Source: Sinomicrobium kalidii (GTDB taxonomy: Bacteria; Bacteroidota; Bacteroidia; Flavobacteriales; Flavobacteriaceae). From it: 64,000 nt of DNA. The position numbers were made by a program, and so were the translations under genes. Position 1 is the first letter of the stretch. Each line of letters begins with the position of its first letter. Below the pieces are notes generated by a model. That model saw only the letters and a program-made list of their open reading frames with translations, was not told the origin of the DNA and searched no databases. The DNA lies in the NCBI RefSeq assembly GCF_021183825.1, contig NZ_CP089211.1, positions 1,984,001-2,048,000 on the forward strand. The letters are read 5' to 3'. Shown here in pieces: positions 26,212 through 34,806 of the stretch.

Positions 26212-27993
26212 ATGGGAATCAGGAAAAACATATTCATACTATCCGCACTGCTGTTGTTCTCCTCCCTCTGCTTCTCCCAAGAGGAAAGCGTTCAGTTCGA
26301 AGCCAAGGTAAGCAAGGAAAAGCTGGGAGTCAACGAGCGGCTGCGCATAGATTTTAAAATGAATAAGGACGGGGATAACTTTACACCCCCCGACTTTAAA
26401 GGTTTTACGGTGGTTATGGGACCCAACCAGTCCGTGAGCCATTCATGGATAAACGGCAAACGCAGTTTTTCCAAAACATATTCCTATGTACTGGCGCCCG
26501 TGGGCCGTGGAAAATTCACCATAGAGCAGGCTACCATCGAAATAGACGGCAACACGTACAAAACCCTTCCCGTAACGGTAGAAGTTACGGCAGCCGTAGC
26601 CGATCCGGGCCAGCAAAACAATGCGGACGATATCGCAGAAGACAACCTGCATCTGGTAGCGGAAGTGTCAAAATCTTCCCCCTACCTCAACGAAGCGATT
26701 ACAGTGGTTTATAAACTCTATGTAAGCCCGGACACCAACGTTTCCGATTTCCGCCCCCTGGACAATCCCACCTATAATAATTTCTGGAGCCAGGAAATCG
26801 ATATCAAACGATATGATGTGAAGAACGGCACGTACAACGGAAAACCTTACCGCTACGTGGTTTTGAAACAGGTGGTGCTGTATCCGCAGAAAGAAGGAAA
26901 ACTCACCCTGGAACCGCTTGCGCTCGACGTTACCGTCGATGTACCCACCAATCGCAGGGACATTTTCGGAGGACGCCTCTATACGCAGGCGCACAAAACG
27001 GTTTCCGCGGGAAATCGTACCATTAACGTCAAGCCGCTGCCACAACAGGGAAAACCGGCAGACTTTACCGGGGCCGTAGGTAAATTCGATTTTAAAATAA
27101 CTCCTTCCAAGACTGCTCTAAAAGCTTCGGAATCCTTTCAGTTAAAAGTGGAGGTCAAGGGAAAGGGGAATTTCAAACTGTTCTCCCTGCCCAAAGTAGA
27201 CCTTCCCAGTTCCATGGAAGTATACAACCCGGAATTCGAGGAAAACATCTCGACTTCGCTTTCCGGTATGTCGGGGTCGGTATCCGACAACTATACCGTG
27301 GTGCCCCAGTTCAAGGGACAGTATGCCGTCCCGGGCATTTCATTCTCGTATTTCGATCCGGGGACCGGTTCCTATAAGACCATTCGTTCCGAACAGGCCG
27401 TTGTAGATGTACTCGAAGGTCCGCAGCCTGTTGCATCCACATCCGCCCCCGCAGCTCCGGGAAATGTTAAACAAAATGTCATCGCATCGGGAAGCCAGTT
27501 CAAGTTCATCAAACTTTCCCCCGCACTCAAACCCATGGAAAAGGACGACTTTTTCCGGTCCGGTTTGTTTTATACCCTGCTTATAGCCCCGTTCCTGTTT
27601 ATTCCGCTTGCCGTATTCGCCATAAAAAAGAAACAAAAGATCTCGGCAGACGTGCGGGGCAGTCGCATGCGAAAAGCCAACAGGCTGGCCAGGAAATATT
27701 TATCTGAAGCCCGGAAAACACTGGGTAAAAAAGAGGCTTTCTACATTGCACTCGAAAGAGCCCTCCACAACTACCTGAAAGCGAAAATCCATATAGAGAC
27801 CTCTGAATTCAGCAAAGAAAAGATCACTACCATACTTCAGGAAAAAGAAGTTGACAACGTGAGTGTGGAAGGATTTATAAACCTGCTCCAAAGTTGCGAG
27901 CTGGCCCGTTATACCCCGGCATCGGAGGTAACCATGCAACAGGATTACGAGAAAGCGGTCGCCGTGATCTCTCAAATGGACAAACAGATTTAA
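26212..27993 (+). CDS. batD: Bat operon protein BatD
   Basis: The 593-residue protein has a signal peptide (about 1-22, ending FSQ), a long beta-rich extracytoplasmic region of three immunoglobulin-like BatD domains (about residues 25-430), one transmembrane helix near 450-470 followed by KKKQK, and a cytoplasmic helical tail of about 120 residues. Together with BatA, BatB, BatC and BatE this gives an envelope-spanning complex with large periplasmic surfaces. The length is normal for BatD. Confidence 0.92.
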   Translation: MGIRKNIFILSALLLFSSLCFSQEESVQFEAKVSKEKLGVNERLRIDFKMNKDGDNFTPPDFKGFTVVMGPNQSVSHSWINGKRSFSKTYSYVLAPVGRGKFTIEQATIEIDGNTYKTLPVTVEVTAAVADPGQQNNADDIAEDNLHLVAEVSKSSPYLNEAITVVYKLYVSPDTNVSDFRPLDNPTYNNFWSQEIDIKRYDVKNGTYNGKPYRYVVLKQVVLYPQKEGKLTLEPLALDVTVDVPTNRRDIFGGRLYTQAHKTVSAGNRTINVKPLPQQGKPADFTGAVGKFDFKITPSKTALKASESFQLKVEVKGKGNFKLFSLPKVDLPSSMEVYNPEFEENISTSLSGMSGSVSDNYTVVPQFKGQYAVPGISFSYFDPGTGSYKTIRSEQAVVDVLEGPQPVASTSAPAAPGNVKQNVIASGSQFKFIKLSPALKPMEKDDFFRSGLFYTLLIAPFLFIPLAVFAIKKKQKISADVRGSRMRKANRLARKYLSEARKTLGKKEAFYIALERALHNYLKAKIHIETSEFSKEKITTILQEKEVDNVSVEGFINLLQSCELARYTPASEVTMQQDYEKAVAVISQMDKQI

Positions 27994-28066
27994 AAGGATC
28001 ATCCGCAGAGCACCAGTAAAAACTGCCGTGATCCCGAAGCCAAAAAATATATTAAGAAGGAATAAC

Positions 28067-28825
28067 ATGAGAATCGCCACCATAGTTATAGTATTGCTCT
28101 CCCACTGCTGGGGCTTTTCGCAAGAACAGTCGTCTGAGAAGCTTTTTGAAGAAGCGACCGTCCTTTACAACAACGGCGATTATGAAGGCGCCGCAGCGAA
28201 CTACCGGACCATACTGGATGGCGGGGAGCACTCCGCATCGGTATACTATAACCTGGCCAATGCGTACTACAAACTCAACAACATCCCCGAAAGCATCTAT
28301 TATTACGAAAAGGCCCTGCAACTGGCACCGAACGACCAGGACATTAAAAACAACCTTGTATTTGCCCGGAACAAGACGATAGATGCCATAGAAACCGTAC
28401 CCCGGACGGGAATATCCAGGTTCTGGGAAAAATTTACCGGAAACTTTCATTACGATACCTGGGCGGGCATTGCTGTGGCTTTTGCCTTTTTATCGGCCCT
28501 GCTGTTCCTCTTTTACTATTACCTGAGCTCATCGGTTAAAAAGAGGATATTCTTTGTAGCAAGCATAGTTTCGGTGATCTGTATGTGTTTCAGTGTATAC
28601 ATAGCGTATTCCGGCTACCACAAAAGTATTCATACCCGATTTGCCATTATTTTTGCCGGGGAGTCCCAGGTAATGTCCGAACCCAATTCCAGAAGTGAGC
28701 AAGCCTTTCTCCTCCACAGCGGTACCAAGGTACAGGTCCTGGAAACCCTGGACGACTGGAAACACATCCGGCTGGCCGACGGAAAAACCGGCTGGCTGCC
28801 ACAGGACGACATAAAAGAACTTTAA
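28067..28825 (+). CDS. batE: Bat operon protein BatE: TPR, membrane helices and SH3-like domain
   Basis: From the ATG at 28067, preceded by an AAGAAGG ribosome-binding-like stretch, the protein has 252 residues: a signal peptide (1-17, ending GFSQ), TPR repeats (about 20-105), two transmembrane helices (about 137-160 and 166-188) and a C-terminal bacterial SH3-like domain (about 195-252, TKVQVLETLDDWKHIRLADGKTGWLP). The frame extends to an ATG at 28028, but that would put charged residues in front of the signal peptide. The stop overlaps the end of the convergent cation transporter gene by four bases, so the operon ends here without a spacer terminator. Confidence 0.9.
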   Translation: MRIATIVIVLLSHCWGFSQEQSSEKLFEEATVLYNNGDYEGAAANYRTILDGGEHSASVYYNLANAYYKLNNIPESIYYYEKALQLAPNDQDIKNNLVFARNKTIDAIETVPRTGISRFWEKFTGNFHYDTWAGIAVAFAFLSALLFLFYYYLSSSVKKRIFFVASIVSVICMCFSVYIAYSGYHKSIHTRFAIIFAGESQVMSEPNSRSEQAFLLHSGTKVQVLETLDDWKHIRLADGKTGWLPQDDIKEL

Positions 28826-29751
28826 GCCTTCCTGTTCTTATTTTGCGCTGCGGACAGGGAGGTAGGCTCTTCCCTATCCCGTTCTTCGTAAGGTTCCACA
28901 TGGATGAGGATATGTTCCGTATCAGGCATTTCTTCCTGTAAGGCATCCTTGAGATCATGAGCCAGCTTGTGCCCTTCCCTTACCGTGATCTCCGCATCTA
29001 CAATGGCATGCAGGTCTATATGGTATTTCATCCCGGTTTTGCGTACATAACACTTTTCGGTAGTTATAATCCCGTCTACCTGCCGGGCGATTTCACGTAC
29101 TCGTTTTATGCGGTCTTCATAGCGTTGTTCGTCCATGACCTCCCCGAGTGCCGGGCGGAAAATCAGGTAACTGTTATACACAATAAAACCCGATGCAAAG
29201 AGCGCAGCCCAGTCATCGGCAGCTTCATATCCCTTCCCGAGGAAAAGTGCTATGGCTATTCCGATAAAAGCCGCAACCGAAGTAATTGCGTCGCTTCTGT
29301 GGTGCCAGGCGTCTGCCCGCAGAGAAGAACTCCCCGTTTCCCTGCTTTTCCGTATTACCTTGCGATAAGACAATTCTTTCCACAGTATAATCAGACCCAG
29401 CACAATAAGGGTATAAGGTTTCGGGAGGGCGTGTGGTGTACCTATATTTTTTATACTCTCATACGCAATGATCGTAGCCGAGACCACCAGAAACCCTACA
29501 ATGACAAAAGTAAGCAAAGGTTCCGCCTTGCCGTGCCCGTAGGGGTGGTTCTTGTCTGCCGGGCGGCTGGCGTATTTCAGTCCCAGCAATACCAAAAGCG
29601 AAGAAAACACGTCGGTAGTGGACTCCATGGCATCGGCTATAAGGGCGTATGAATTGCCGAAAATACCCGTAACCCCTTTTATAACCGCAAGGGCAGCATT
29701 ACTCAACATACTGAAGTAAATCGCTTTTACCGCTACCTGTTCCCTGGTCAT
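28822..29751 (-). CDS. Cation diffusion facilitator transporter
   Basis: The 309-residue protein has six predicted transmembrane helices in the first about 210 residues and a cytoplasmic domain of the CDF type after that. Metal-site residues lie in helix 2 (DAMESTTDVFSS) and helix 5 (HHRSDAITSVAAF), the two half-sites typical of zinc, iron or manganese exporters. DxxTD and HxxxD-type patterns leave the metal undecided. A -7 box at 29768-29775 gives it its own promoter with a leader of about 10 nt. It converges on batE with a four-base overlap. Confidence 0.9.
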   Translation of the reverse strand: MTREQVAVKAIYFSMLSNAALAVIKGVTGIFGNSYALIADAMESTTDVFSSLLVLLGLKYASRPADKNHPYGHGKAEPLLTFVIVGFLVVSATIIAYESIKNIGTPHALPKPYTLIVLGLIILWKELSYRKVIRKSRETGSSSLRADAWHHRSDAITSVAAFIGIAIALFLGKGYEAADDWAALFASGFIVYNSYLIFRPALGEVMDEQRYEDRIKRVREIARQVDGIITTEKCYVRKTGMKYHIDLHAIVDAEITVREGHKLAHDLKDALQEEMPDTEHILIHVEPYEERDREEPTSLSAAQNKNRKA

Positions 29752-29767
29752 TTACCTTCGTTTTGAA

Positions 29768-29775
29768 CAAAAATA
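29768..29775 (-). promoter_or_regulatory. Bacteroidota -7 box of the CDF transporter gene
   Basis: The minus strand reads TATTTTTG, matching TAnnTTTG, 17 nt before the ATG at 29751. Confidence 0.45.
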
Positions 29776-30014
29776 TAACATCCCCGTGTTTTACATTAGT
29801 ATTTATTCTATAATTTTCCCGAAAACTGACAGGTATATACTGTACGGAATTATAACAAAATTCCGTACACATTTTAACATCATAACTCCGTTAAAACACA
29901 ACACATTCATTATCAATGACATAAAATTAAATATGTTTTTTTAGTAACTCATTAAAATCATGCCGGACAACAGTGTTTTAAATGTTCCTTAACATACATT
30001 TCAAAAAATCCTGT

Positions 30015-30022
30015 TATTTTTG
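30015..30022 (+). promoter_or_regulatory. Bacteroidota -7 box of the small membrane protein gene
   Basis: TATTTTTG matches TAnnTTTG. Transcription would start near 30028, which is also the first possible start codon (TTG) of the gene, so either the message is leaderless or the start is a later codon. Confidence 0.4.
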
Positions 30023-30027
30023 TACCC

Positions 30028-30369
30028 TTGCAAACTGTAAAAACGAAAGACAACCACTTGGTACTGAAGAAATCGACATATCACAATATTGCCGTTTCGT
30101 TACTGGTGCTTTTCGGGACATTCCTTATTACGCCCGCTATAGTGACCATTATAGAAAAAGGTGCCGATGTTTCCATGTTTTATTCCGCTACGGAAGAAGA
30201 AAATAAAGAAACGACCAAGGTTGTTGACGACCGTATCGTAAAAAGCATACACGATACTTCGTTTGTATTGTCTTCCCCTTTGTATGAAAAGGACACCATG
30301 GTTTATGTCGAAAATCTTTACACTTCTTATAGGGTAGACAAATTCTGTCCGCCTCCGGAATTATCCTGA
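30028..30369 (+). CDS. Small conserved-looking membrane protein upstream of SulP
   Basis: The 113-codon frame lacks an ATG near its beginning; possible starts are TTG at 30028 or TTG at 30058. The protein has one transmembrane helix (about residues 20-42, IAVSLLVLFGTFLITPAIVTII) and a charged remainder with no motif I recognise. Codon use and the well-formed hydrophobic helix support a real gene. Its position just before the SulP and carbonic anhydrase genes suggests a functional link, but no activity can be assigned. The start codon is the main uncertainty. Confidence 0.55.
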   Translation: MQTVKTKDNHLVLKKSTYHNIAVSLLVLFGTFLITPAIVTIIEKGADVSMFYSATEEENKETTKVVDDRIVKSIHDTSFVLSSPLYEKDTMVYVENLYTSYRVDKFCPPPELS

Positions 30370-30564
30370 TTATTCCGTTTATTCAAGACCCTTTTACGAT
30401 TGCTAACGGGACATTTTTTATGTAACTGTCCGTTTGCCCCGGTCTTTATTTGATCTGCAATGCCTTCCGTATTTTCATATGGAACAGGCAGAGGGTTATT
30501 ATATCATGTGCTTTTGAGAAAATCTTACAAGCACCAAATCACTTCATCCTATTAAATTTTTTTT

Positions 30565-32208
30565 ATGAAAGAGAAAATGTCATTTTTTGCAAATCTGAAA
30601 TCGGATTTTGCGGCAGGCCTCGTGGTTTTCCTGGTAGCATTGCCTCTGTGTCTCGGGATAGCCATGGCTTCCGGAGCACCGCTGTTTGCCGGTATCATTT
30701 CCGGTATCGTCGGAGGTATTGTGGTAGGCTACCTCAGCCAGTCACACGTCAGTGTTTCAGGTCCTGCTGCAGGGCTCACGGCAATTGTCCTTGTAGCCAT
30801 CACGGACCTCGGCGCCTTCGAGGTATTCCTGACCGCCGTATTACTTGCCGGGCTTATACAACTTGTACTTGGTTTTATCAAGGCGGGTACCATATCCAAT
30901 TATTTCCCGACCAATGTCATCTCGGGAATGCTGGCCGGTATCGGTGCTATCATCTTCTTAAAACAGGTTCCCAAAGCCCTCGGCTCGGATGTGGAAATAG
31001 GCTCCGGCCTTGCTATATTCAGCGATCTTATCGCTTCTTTCCGGGACATACAGCCGGGAGTGATTATGGTTACCCTTATCTCCCTCGGTATATTGATTGC
31101 CTGGGAAAAGGTAAGCGCACTCAAAAGACTGAAACTGCTTCCGGGAGCTTTGGTAGCTGTGGTTATGGGCACCCTTATTAACGAAGCTTTCGTTTTGTCG
31201 GGCAGCTCACTGGCCATTACATCAAATTATATGGTCAACCTTCCTGTACCTACCACAGCAGAAGAGTTCAGGGGAATGGTCTCGCTTCCGAACTTTGCTT
31301 CCGTGGTCAATCCCGACGTATGGATAGCTGCCATAACCATTGCCATCGTAGCCTCTATCGAGTCATTACTCAACCTGGAAGCCTCGGTACGATTAGACCC
31401 TTTAAAACGTTATGCCAGCGCCAACCGCGAACTCAAGGCACAGGGAATAGGGAACATCGTGTGCGGATTGATAGGAGGATTGCCTCTTACCACCGTTATC
31501 GTAAGGACTTCCACCAATATCAACGCAGGAGCAAAGAGTAAAGCCTCAGCCGTATTGCACGGTATCCTTCTCCTGGTTTGTGTATTGTCCATACCATTTG
31601 TACTTAACAGGATTCCACTGGCTACCCTGGCAGCCGTGCTGCTTACCATCGGGTATAAACTGGCCAAGCCTGCCACTTTTAAACATTTCTGGCTCAAGGG
31701 AAAATACCAGTTCATCCCGTTCGTTGCCACTTTCGGTGCCGTAGTATTTACCGACCTGCTGAAAGGAGTAGCACTGGGAATGATCATCAGCGTTATATTC
31801 ATCCTCAGGGGGAATATCAAAAGGGCCTATTTCTTCCGCAAGGAGGAATACGAAGACGGTGATATCATTCACATAGACCTGGCCCAGGAAGTTTCTTTCC
31901 TGAACAAGGCGGCCATTAAACTGACGTTGAACCACCTTCCGGAAAACTCCCGGGTATTGATCAATGCATCAGATACCGTTTATATTGCACACGACATACT
32001 GGACCTCATTCACGAGTTCAAGACCATTACAGCTCCGGAGAGAGGCATACAAGTAGTGCTGGCGGGCTTCAAGGACGCCTACAAAATGGATAATGACGAT
32101 GAAGAGGCCAACCACGTATTTGTGGAACATGAGAAACTGATGTCTGTCAGGCAAAACGGCAGTGCATCACATAAAAAGGTGATCTCCGAACTGATCAACG
32201 ACAAATAA
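30565..32208 (+). CDS. SulP family anion transporter, probable bicarbonate transporter
   Basis: The 547-residue protein has an SLC26/SulP membrane domain of about 14 helices (residues 10-410; opening FAAGLVVFLVALPLCLGIAMASGAPL) and a C-terminal STAS domain (about 430-540, ending in a hydrophilic tail). SulP proteins carry sulfate, bicarbonate or other anions. The beta-carbonic anhydrase gene follows after 41 bp on the same strand, a linkage seen in bicarbonate-type SulP loci, so bicarbonate is the likeliest substrate. No canonical promoter box was found directly upstream; it may be read from the promoter of the small membrane protein gene. Confidence 0.88.
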   Translation: MKEKMSFFANLKSDFAAGLVVFLVALPLCLGIAMASGAPLFAGIISGIVGGIVVGYLSQSHVSVSGPAAGLTAIVLVAITDLGAFEVFLTAVLLAGLIQLVLGFIKAGTISNYFPTNVISGMLAGIGAIIFLKQVPKALGSDVEIGSGLAIFSDLIASFRDIQPGVIMVTLISLGILIAWEKVSALKRLKLLPGALVAVVMGTLINEAFVLSGSSLAITSNYMVNLPVPTTAEEFRGMVSLPNFASVVNPDVWIAAITIAIVASIESLLNLEASVRLDPLKRYASANRELKAQGIGNIVCGLIGGLPLTTVIVRTSTNINAGAKSKASAVLHGILLLVCVLSIPFVLNRIPLATLAAVLLTIGYKLAKPATFKHFWLKGKYQFIPFVATFGAVVFTDLLKGVALGMIISVIFILRGNIKRAYFFRKEEYEDGDIIHIDLAQEVSFLNKAAIKLTLNHLPENSRVLINASDTVYIAHDILDLIHEFKTITAPERGIQVVLAGFKDAYKMDNDDEEANHVFVEHEKLMSVRQNGSASHKKVISELINDK

Positions 32209-32249
32209 AAATTATTTCGAGAACTTTGTAATAACAATAAAAGAATCAT

Positions 32250-32888
32250 ATGAAAGCACATACTGCAGAAACCCAGGCCACGGTAACCCCGGCAAAGGCC
32301 CTGCAATTTTTAAAAGAAGGTAACCAGCGATTTGTAAAAAACCTCAGAGCCAACAGGGATCTGCTGGAACAGGTCAATGCTACCCAGGACGGGCAGTTTC
32401 CTTTCGCGGTGATTTTAAGCTGTATAGACAGCCGTACCTCGGCAGAACTGATATTCGACCAGGGGCTCGGCGATATCTTCAGTGCCCGTGTGGCCGGGAA
32501 CATTATCAACGAGGATATCCTCGGAAGTATGGAATATTCGTGCAAAGTAGCCGGTTCCAAACTGATCGTGGTTCTCGGACATAGCAAATGCGGTGCGGTG
32601 ACCAGCGCCTGCAAAGGGGTGAAAATGGGAAATATCACCGCCTTGCTGAGCAAAATGCAGGATTCCATTGATTCGGTAAGCAACGAAAAAAACGGTGTAG
32701 ATCCTTCCTCTCCCGAATTCGTAGAGGCCGTTTCCCACCACAACGTGGTCCACACCATGAACGAGATACTCAAACGAAGTCCCGTATTAAAGGAAATGTT
32801 CGATGCCGGTGAAATAGGTGTTGCCGGAGGCTACTATGACGTAGTTTCGGGAGAAGTTGAGTTTATCAAGGAGATACTACACGACTAA
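32250..32888 (+). CDS. Beta-class carbonic anhydrase
   Basis: The 212-residue enzyme has the beta-class zinc site: C58, D60 and R62 in SCIDSRTSAE, and H111 and C114 in GHSKCGAV. It lacks a signal peptide and is therefore cytoplasmic. It interconverts carbon dioxide and bicarbonate. Located 41 bp downstream of the SulP gene, it could use or supply the bicarbonate moved by that transporter. The near-consensus box GAACTTTG at 32220-32227 might be an internal promoter. A strong terminator follows at 32920-32951. Confidence 0.93.
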   Translation: MKAHTAETQATVTPAKALQFLKEGNQRFVKNLRANRDLLEQVNATQDGQFPFAVILSCIDSRTSAELIFDQGLGDIFSARVAGNIINEDILGSMEYSCKVAGSKLIVVLGHSKCGAVTSACKGVKMGNITALLSKMQDSIDSVSNEKNGVDPSSPEFVEAVSHHNVVHTMNEILKRSPVLKEMFDAGEIGVAGGYYDVVSGEVEFIKEILHD

Positions 32889-32919
32889 ACATCGCTAAAA
32901 TATCCGAAATGCAAAAAGA

Positions 32920-32951
32920 AAACCGCTGGAAAAAAAATTCAGCGGTTTTTT
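32920..32951. terminator. Bidirectional terminator after the carbonic anhydrase gene
   Basis: AAACCGCTG (32920-32928) pairs with CAGCGGTTT (32940-32948), then T run to 32951; on the minus strand the A-rich flank gives a T run too. It separates the convergent carbonic anhydrase and jelly-roll protein genes. Confidence 0.75.
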
Positions 32952-32982
32952 GCTTTCTTATCCCAAGTGTGATGTTCTGCTG

Positions 32983-33825
32983 TTATTCTTTTATGGCAGC
33001 TATACGGAAATTGCCGATATAAATCCGGGAATGTTCATTGCCATCGGACGCAAAGTAAAAATACTTTTTCGATTCGGGATTAGCCATTTCGGTATCCAGG
33101 ACCTTGTATTTATTGGCAAATACCCGCATACGGCTACCTATAACCTCTATTTGTACTTTCATAACATCATTCACAAAATACGACATGGGGAAGTCCATTT
33201 CACTGCTTTTCCGTCCGCTACCCACTTCCTTGCTCGTAAAGTTCAAATTGCCGAACTGGTATGAAAAATCGGCATTGATGGGTTTTTGGTTCGTCAGGTA
33301 ATAATGCCCCTTTATCCCTTTGTTGTAATCAAACCCGAAGGCAGGGGTTCCCAGGTCTTTATAGTTCTCGGCCCTGGTAAGCATATCGAACTCCAAAGTA
33401 AAATTCTCCGGCATGGGCATCAGGTCTTTGATCTTGTACGTGTTTTCCGGATATACCCTGAGCCACTTTCCGGGTACACCGGGCAACGTTTCCACGGCAC
33501 CGGTACCGTTACTCGTCCATTTGGAAGCCATATTACCTTCGGCATCCTGCGAAAAGTCATCCTGGAAGATTATTGTTCCGCCGGGTGTAAAATCATATAC
33601 TGTTTTCGGAAGGTTCCGGAAAGGATCGTCAGACCCGCCTTTGGCCGGATTGTCCTCTCCGCCGGGATTACCGTCCCCCAATACATCGTCTACCTGTTTT
33701 TCTACGGCCTCTTCCGCTTTCTTTTCCAGCTTTTTCTTCAGTTTCTTTAAAAGTTGTGCCTCTGAAGTAGCCGGAGTAAAAAGACAAAAGACCAATGCCG
33801 ATACAACTATACTCCATTGTTTCAT
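32983..33825 (-). CDS. Secreted protein with Lys-rich coil and jelly-roll (LamG-like) domain
   Basis: The 280-residue protein has a signal peptide (about 1-23, ending SEAQ), a Lys/Glu-rich amphipathic helix LLKKLKKKLEKKAEEAVEKQ, a Gly/Asp/Pro-rich linker, and a C-terminal domain of about 190 residues with the strand pattern and IIFQDDFSQDAEGNMASKW opening of concanavalin/LamG-type jelly rolls. In flavobacteria similar segments occur at the N-terminus of OmpA-family proteins, but no OmpA domain is present here. I infer a periplasmic or surface glycan-binding protein of unknown role. Confidence 0.6.
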   Translation of the reverse strand: MKQWSIVVSALVFCLFTPATSEAQLLKKLKKKLEKKAEEAVEKQVDDVLGDGNPGGEDNPAKGGSDDPFRNLPKTVYDFTPGGTIIFQDDFSQDAEGNMASKWTSNGTGAVETLPGVPGKWLRVYPENTYKIKDLMPMPENFTLEFDMLTRAENYKDLGTPAFGFDYNKGIKGHYYLTNQKPINADFSYQFGNLNFTSKEVGSGRKSSEMDFPMSYFVNDVMKVQIEVIGSRMRVFANKYKVLDTEMANPESKKYFYFASDGNEHSRIYIGNFRIAAIKE

Positions 33826-33959
33826 GACAAAAATTTTTAGTGATCTCCTTTACAAACTATAAAGTTATGCAATACCTTATATTCAAACGGGAACCACCCC
33901 TTGCCAACTTAGTATTCGCCCATATTTTATGAGAATTTGAATAAACACGGGGCGGATTT

Positions 33960-34742
33960 TCACAATGTATTCAGATATGCCATCAAGGTCGCTTTCCTGT
34001 TCTGGGAAACAGGTATCCGGTTGCCGTCTTCCAAAACAAGAAGGCCTTCTTTTTTACGGTAAGCCCTTATGTACTGCACATTGACCAGGTACGACTGGTG
34101 TATCCGGATAAACCCTAAGGGAGCCAGGTTCTCTTCCCAGGTTTTCAGGGGTTGTGACACGAGTATTTTTTTATGCCCTTCAAGCACAAAAAGGGTGTAA
34201 TTGTTGTCTGCCTGTGCATAACAAACCTGTCTGGCGGGAATGACGTAAATATTTTCCGCTGTTTTCAGGACAATCTTTTTGGCAGAAGGAGCTTCGCCCT
34301 GCTTGTAATTCTGAAAGAAGGCTTCCAGTTGCAGGTAATAATTTTGCTGTTGCAGGTTGTCCAGTGCCCGGGTAACGGAATCTTCCAGTTCAGAAGGCGC
34401 AAACGGCTTGAGCAGAAAATCGAGGGCACTGTAACGGAACGCCTCCAGGGCATAATCGGCATAGGCCGTAATAAAGATCACTTTAAAACCCGGGCTCCGT
34501 TCCCGGTAGTGTTTTTCAAGAAACTCAAACGAATTGCCGTCGGGAAGGTTGATATCCAGCAAAAGCAGTTGCGGTAAATGTGTGGAGAACATCGTTTCCG
34601 CAGCGGCCAGGTTGCCGGCTTCAAGTAATTGCAGGTTTTTAAATTTTTCCCGGAGAACAGTGGTTATAACCTCCCTGGTCCGGAGGTTGTCTTCCACCAC
34701 CAGACAGGAAGTCGGCATATCGGCTTTCAGGTTGTTCATCAT
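33960..34742 (-). CDS. LytTR family response regulator
   Basis: The 260-residue protein has an N-terminal receiver domain (about residues 10-130, phosphoacceptor D63 in LLLLDINLPDG, T/S and K in later strands) and a C-terminal LytTR DNA-binding domain (about 155-260, FIRIHQSYLVNVQYIRAYRKKEG). It lies 64 bp downstream of its likely kinase on the same strand. Two ATGs (34742 and 34739) are adjacent. LytTR regulators in Bacteroidota control varied regulons, so targets cannot be named. Confidence 0.92.
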   Translation of the reverse strand: MMNNLKADMPTSCLVVEDNLRTREVITTVLREKFKNLQLLEAGNLAAAETMFSTHLPQLLLLDINLPDGNSFEFLEKHYRERSPGFKVIFITAYADYALEAFRYSALDFLLKPFAPSELEDSVTRALDNLQQQNYYLQLEAFFQNYKQGEAPSAKKIVLKTAENIYVIPARQVCYAQADNNYTLFVLEGHKKILVSQPLKTWEENLAPLGFIRIHQSYLVNVQYIRAYRKKEGLLVLEDGNRIPVSQNRKATLMAYLNTL

Positions 34743-34806
34743 ATATTTTACTATAGCTCGTACGGTTTAACAAAATGCAAACACAGAGAGGGTTGCTACA
34801 ATATCA

